NCBI RefSeq assembly: GCF_020520425.1
Contig: NC_079490.1
Span: 7,688,001 to 7,752,000, forward strand
DNA from: Spinacia oleracea
Lineage: Eukaryota > Streptophyta > Magnoliopsida > Caryophyllales > Amaranthaceae
Length of the DNA stretch: 64,000 nt
Reading direction: 5' to 3'
Shown: in pieces, positions 59,833 through 64,000 of the stretch
How the letters are laid out: every line of letters starts with the position of its first letter
Numbering within the stretch: the first letter of the stretch is position 1
Program-made: the position numbers and the translations under genes
The notes under the pieces: generated by a model
Databases searched by the model: none
Told to the model about the DNA's origin: nothing
What the model saw: the letters and a program-made list of their open reading frames with translations, nothing else

Positions 59833-60150
59833 TTATAACCAAACACGTGCCACGAACAATTAAGAATAAACCCGCAAATACAATATAGAACAAATAGCAA
59901 AAGTAATAATAAAAGACACAAGTGTTTATGAGGAAATTTAGATTTCCTCCCATCAAATATTATCGTATTATAAGTTCCTGCAAAATAATACAATAATCCA
60001 TCAATTGATTATACTTCTCCCCAATATATTTTCCATATCTTTTTCTAGTTAGGCCGAAACCCCTTTTATAGGCTAAACTAGAAATCTTCATCAACTGGTT
60101 ACATAAAACTTGACCTGCAAATATAATATCTTAGTTGTACATACATACCT
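59833..60150. repeat. Direct repeat, copy 2 (LTR-like)
   Basis: Second copy of the repeat at 58779, starting tgttataaccaaacacgtgc-like sequence and ending ttgtacatacatacct. The DNA after it, to 60583, holds no gene. Confidence 0.7.
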
Positions 60151-60583
60151 CATCTTTGTACCTGCCCCCATCAGGTACAAGATTGGAGGGATAAGAGTCT
60201 CTTTTATCCCTATCCTTATCCTTCCAAAACCACCAATTCCATCTAAACAAACATGGGATAAGGAAAACTTGGGATAACTAATCTTATCCCCACCCACTAT
60301 CCCTCTAAACGAACGAGCCGTTAATATTTGTCTTAGCGTGCAATTAATCGTCGGACTTCCACTTCAATCTTCAACCCGAGTTCTCTTCAATTTAATTAAG
60401 TTACATTTAATTCCTAACCTATTTAAATACGCACGGGTGAAATCTAAACTGAGATTCATTGTATCCCAAGGTGGCAGTAAGAATTTGCCCAACAATTTTA
60501 AGTTTTTATTTTATTTTATAGGATCGTCAAGATCGTTATTTACGGGATCGCTATCCTACAGATCCCATACGATCCCAAGCAAT

Positions 60584-61130
60584 TAGACCTGTCAAAAATC
60601 GACCCGACCCGAAAACCGATCCGAACCCGACCCGAAAATAATGGGTCCTGAACAAGATTTTGTGACCCGTAACCCGATTTTATCCGAACCCGAGCAACCC
60701 GAAATGTAATGGGTCAAAACCCGACCGAACCCGTTTAGGACCCGACCGATTGAAAATCATTGTATTTATACTAAAAAATGAGATTATGAGAAAATTAAAG
60801 CATAATAAACAGGTTGTTTTTACTATTGTTGTGTGTAATATAATTTTAATTTGAATTATACGCCATTATATGGTTAAATTTGACTAAATATAAACTTGTG
60901 TAGGAAAATTTGTTAATTTTTGCTCATATTTTGTATATTTATTACCTAAATTAATGAAAATATAATGCGCGTTTTAAAATCTCTCAACCCGTTGGGTCGA
61001 CCCGAACCCGAAAGTTCTGGGTCTTGAACAAGCATTTATAAACCCGAACCCGAAAGTGACCGACCCGATTCAATCCGAACCCGGAAAAATTTTTTACAAC
61101 CCGACCCGACCGACCCGTTTGACAGGTCTA
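60584..61130. mobile_element. hAT-type MITE
   Basis: Perfect ends tagacctgtcaaa / tttgacaggtcta are flanked by the exact 8-bp duplication caagcaat (60576-60583 and 61131-61138). The interior carries many 'cgacccgaaccc' units. Non-coding. Confidence 0.92.
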
Positions 61131-61287
61131 CAAGCAATCCCTGCTGTCTAATCCTACCTTCTTCACGATTCTAGGATCCGGATCGAATTCGTCAATGGTG
61201 GATCAATACATGCGTGACACATTTCTTTTTCGATTGTAATCAACTTTTAAGGTTACCATATCGTATAATTCAATTTGCTTAATTTTA

Positions 61288-61545
61288 CTTCCTCTATTCT
61301 TTTTTAAATGACATAATTATTTAGGCACGTTTGCCAACGCATGATTTCAAACATTAATATCTCTAATTATGAATAAGAAAAAATTATAAAAAGTTGATAT
61401 TTAAAACATATTTATTGAGACGAATCTAACAAGATACCACACGACTATATTTTTTCATAAGTATAAACCACAAAAGGAAGTCAAATGAGATTGTGTGAAT
61501 AGTGTCCAAAATCCAATTGTGTCATATAAATAAAAATGGAGGAAG
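61288..61545. mobile_element. Stowaway-like MITE (partner of 6121-6378)
   Basis: The ends cttcctctattc / aaaatggaggaag are flanked by TA. It is the reverse-complement orientation of the copy at 6121. Non-coding. Confidence 0.75.
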
Positions 61546-61859
61546 TAATATTTGTGTACACCTAGCATGTGGCCGGTGATCTGAGTGATTGAGACATGCA
61601 TGCACAATTGCTCATGGAGTCATGGGCAGAACGTACTCATTTTCCCAATATCAGAATTTTGATAAGAGTGAAAAATTATAAATAAACGTAATTTTCCAAC
61701 TTAGAAGAATCTCAATGCACATTAATTAGTCGTTAAAACGCGTGCAAAATACCAAACGTAAAAAACAAAAAGAGACGGAGGCAGTAGCTATCAATGAGAT
61801 TTTGGCCTACTATTTAATTAAGATTGGGGATCTGTGTAGAAAAGGTATCAGGTTCGATT

Positions 61860-62529
61860 ACCTCGTCCTCTAATGTATAACGCTTAGGTTATGTTTTGTT
61901 AGACTTATTTTGACTTATTTCAGACAAAATAAGTTCAGATAAATTCAGTTAATTTCAGTTAAGTTTAGGTAAGTTCAAATAATATAAGTTCAGAAAAATA
62001 AGTTTTTTTTCAGAATTTTTCACATACAAATAAGTTTATTTCAGATAAAATAAATTTAATCAGATAAAATAAGTTCAGTTAAATTCAGATAATATAAGTT
62101 CAGTTAAGTTCAAAAAATATAAATTCAGTCAAAATAAGTCAAACAGAACGGAGCCTTATTTTGTCCTCATATCTTATTCGCGCACAAAAAAAATGTGTGG
62201 ATCACATGGGTGGGTGGAAGGCTCGCTCGACACCCCAAAATTTCTATATTTCTGGAAAAAATAGTTTAAAAAATTATATTTTAAAAAAAAGGTAAATTTT
62301 GTGACTTGGTCCTCCTAAATACTTTGGGCCAATTGCAAACAACCTATCTGCAATGGCAGGGGTAAGGTTGGGTACGTCCGATCCTCCCTTACCCCACTTC
62401 TTACGGGAGCCTCTTTAAAGCAATGTGGTAATGATAATGATAATGTCCTCATAAAGATGCAAAAATAAGATTTCTGATTTCGCATCTGTGCATGCAACTC
62501 ATCTAGCATACACTATAAATAAAGTTCCC
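61860..62529. repeat. Tandem duplication upstream of the cis-prenyltransferase, unit 1
   Basis: The unit begins ctcgtcctctaatgtata, includes a MITE (61887-62155) and continues through 'gtgacttggtcctcctaaat' and a SINE-like 'aatgataatgataatgtcct' part to catacactataaataaagt. The whole order recurs in 62530-63575. Unit 1's TATA (62514) has no gene behind it. Confidence 0.85.
61887..62155. mobile_element. Tourist/Harbinger-like MITE
   Basis: The ends ggttatgttttgttagactt / aagtcaaacagaacggagcc are inverted. The TTA duplication lies at 61884-61886 and 62156-62158. The interior is of 'aagttcag(a/t)taaat' repeats. Same family as 8709-8932. Confidence 0.85.
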
Positions 62530-62553
62530 TCGTCCCCTAATTTATAGCGTTTA

Positions 62554-63203
62554 GGCTCTGTTATGTTCGACTTATTTTGACTTATTTCAGACAAAATAAG
62601 TTCAGTTAAATTCAGATAAATTCAGTTAATTTCAGTTAAGTTTAGATAATCTCAAATAATATAAGTTTAGAAAAATAAGTTTTTTTTTCAGAATTTTCAC
62701 ATACAAATAACCCAATAGGGGCAGCACACCCCCCACTACATTCTTTGGTTGGACTGATCAGTTATCAACTATGCGAGATCAGGCCACTTACCTCTCTGCG
62801 CTGCTGCTTTGTAGGCTTTAGTCCACAATTCAAATTAGGAAGGAGGCATACTACTTCCGAAGAGGACAATGTAGCTCAAGTAAGAGATTACAGAGACAAT
62901 AGCATCGGTCTTTATCCCAAAACAGTATACACACAGGAATCCGTGTATCAGTTGTGAGCTTTGTACCAACAGTTTGAGCAACTGAAACGAAATCCTAATT
63001 TCAATTTCTGTTCTACTTGATATTTTTTTATACAGAACGGAGAAAGAGAGTGTAGTTCGGTTTATATTTCAGACAAAATAAGTTTTTTCAGATAAAATAA
63101 GTTTTTTCAGATAAAATAAGTTCAGTTAAATTCAGATAATATAAGTTCAGTTAAGTTCAGATAATATAAGTTCAGTCAAAATAAGTCAAACAGAACGAAG
63201 CCT
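62554..63203. mobile_element. Tourist/Harbinger-like MITE interrupted by ~350 bp
   Basis: The ends ggctctgttatgttcgactt / aagtcaaacagaacgaagcc are flanked by TTA on both sides. The DNA at about 62709-63058 interrupts it. That insert has an open frame ending SIGLYPKTVYTQESVYQL and, on the minus strand, LTR-like sequence. I cannot assign it. Confidence 0.75.
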
Positions 63204-63563
63204 TATATTGTCCTTATCGCTTATTCGCACACACAAAAAATGGGTGGATCCATAGGGGTGGGTGGAAGCCTCGCTCGACACCCAAAATTTCTATATTTCT
63301 GGAAAAGTTAGTTTAAAAAATTAATTTTTTTAAAAAAAATAGGTAAATTTTGTGACTTGGTCCTCCTAAATACTTTGGGTCAATTGGAAACAACCTATCT
63401 GCAATGACAGGGGTAAAGTTGCTTACGTCTGATCCCCTTAACCCCGCTTCTTGCAGGAACCTATTTAAAATAATGGGGTAATGATAATGATAATGTCCTC
63501 CTAAAAATGCAAAAATAAGGTTTATGGTTTCGCACCTATACATGCAGCTCATCTGGCATACAC

Positions 63564-63571
63564 TATAAATA
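63564..63571 (+). promoter_or_regulatory. TATA box of the cis-prenyltransferase gene
   Basis: TATAAATA lies 44 bases before the likely start codon at 63615. The same cactataaataaag context is found in the upstream duplicate at 62514. Confidence 0.7.
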
Positions 63572-63614
63572 AAGTAACAACGCCATATAATCAGTTCATC
63601 ACCAGCAAGAAAAA

Positions 63615-64000
63615 ATGCAAAGTTTGCTAGGTAGACGTAGTAGTACCATCTCCTCCTCAATATTCAATAGAGTTGGCAATGCCATTATTGCCAGCCAAAA
63701 TGGTACGAGTACTCGTAATGGTACGAGTACTCGTACGTATAGTAGCCAGGGCCGGGCCTCGCCATTGGAGTACTCATCGTCGTCAGTACTCAAGGTGAGT
63801 ACTGACGAGGAGTACGCGATGGCGGGTCTTCGAAAGGAGTTGATGCCAAAACATGTGGCAATTATGTTAGATGGAAGTAGGAGGTGGTCTAAGGCTCAGG
63901 GGAAACCTCTTGATTACATGCCCGTACTTGACACTAATGTCCGTTTTGCTGAATTTTGTCTCAAATGGGGGGTTGCTATTGCTAGCTCCGGCATGTTTTT
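63615..64000 (+). CDS. cis-Prenyltransferase, N-terminal part (runs off window)
   Basis: An ATG at 63615 opens 128 codons to the window end. Residues 1-60 are Ser/Thr/Arg-rich with few acidic residues, like a plastid or mitochondrial targeting peptide, and contain the short tandem repeat NGTSTR-NGTSTR. From about residue 85 the family's first conserved region appears: LMPKHVAIMLDGSRRWSKAQ, later AEFCLKWGVAIASSGMF. This is the start of the fold that condenses isopentenyl diphosphate onto an allylic primer to make Z-polyprenyl diphosphates (dolichol, polyprenol or Z-terpenoid precursors). The catalytic Asp of the DGN motif is kept, but the Asn is Ser here and the usual GH/GY step after the motif is altered. 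The gene is therefore divergent or specialised. Its C-terminal half lies outside. The fragment at 54174-54600 is a relative. Confidence 0.85.
   Translation, partial: MQSLLGRRSSTISSSIFNRVGNAIIASQNGTSTRNGTSTRTYSSQGRASPLEYSSSSVLKVSTDEEYAMAGLRKELMPKHVAIMLDGSRRWSKAQGKPLDYMPVLDTNVRFAEFCLKWGVAIASSGMF

Larger units (their letters stand above)
62530..63575. repeat. Tandem duplication upstream of the cis-prenyltransferase, unit 2
   Basis: Second unit, longer because its MITE carries a ~350-bp insert. Its right end (about 63240-63575) is the proximal promoter region of the gene starting at 63615 and closely resembles 62210-62525. Confidence 0.85.

Noticed and set aside
62745-62957. 14-3-3-like fragment (EEDNVAQVRDYRDN)
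   Set aside because: The resemblance is confined to a few residues and the rest does not follow the family.

Overview
The window looks like nuclear DNA of a flowering plant. It is AT-rich, has intron-containing genes with GT-AG splice sites, and is packed with plant transposon families. A complete cytochrome P450 of the CYP76AD type (the betalain-pigment subfamily of Caryophyllales) points to an amaranth, beet, spinach or quinoa relative. The species cannot be fixed from sequence alone.

Layout: 1-3.2 kb holds a hairpin-rich stretch and a possible small two-exon gene on the minus strand. 3.3-6.6 kb is a cluster of foldbacks, MITEs, an AT microsatellite and one perfect 43-bp hairpin. 7.0-9.7 kb is the intact two-exon CYP76AD gene with two nested MITEs in its intron. 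10.3-16.2 kb is a young, whole-looking Ty1/Copia element. 16.5-19.1 kb holds a tRNA-derived SINE and two Helitron ends, one Helitron carrying an RPA-like relic. 19.25-29.22 kb is a ~10 kb gene-capturing Helitron. It carries pieces of at least six unrelated host genes, all on the plus strand: GRIK/SnAK kinase, a PMT-type methyltransferase, kinesin-14, an aspartic protease, DNA topoisomerase II and the thiamine TH2 protein. Its empty site survives in a duplicated copy of the locus at 44.7 kb. 29.9-34.7 kb is a badly decayed Copia. 34.7-44.4 kb is a broken Ty3/Gypsy element of the Tat lineage with an antisense coiled-coil ORF and satellite-like arrays.

45.8-47.5 kb holds MITEs and a LINE tail. 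47.5-52.6 kb is a three-layer nest. A PIF/Harbinger-like element (TSD TAA) contains a Pack-MULE with an acetylornithine aminotransferase fragment (9-bp TSD). That in turn contains a second Pack-MULE with an amidophosphoribosyltransferase fragment (9-bp TSD). 52.6-57.0 kb holds a Gypsy LTR, a fragment of a cis-prenyltransferase gene joined to Copia remnants, and a small non-autonomous LTR element. 57.1-63.6 kb is MITEs, repeats and a tandem duplication that includes the promoter region of the last gene. The window ends inside the 5' part of a cis-prenyltransferase gene (63615 onward).

Only two host genes look capable of working: CYP76AD and, as far as it is visible, the cis-prenyltransferase. 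Almost everything else is mobile DNA, with host gene fragments carried mainly by rolling-circle (Helitron) and cut-and-paste (MULE) elements.
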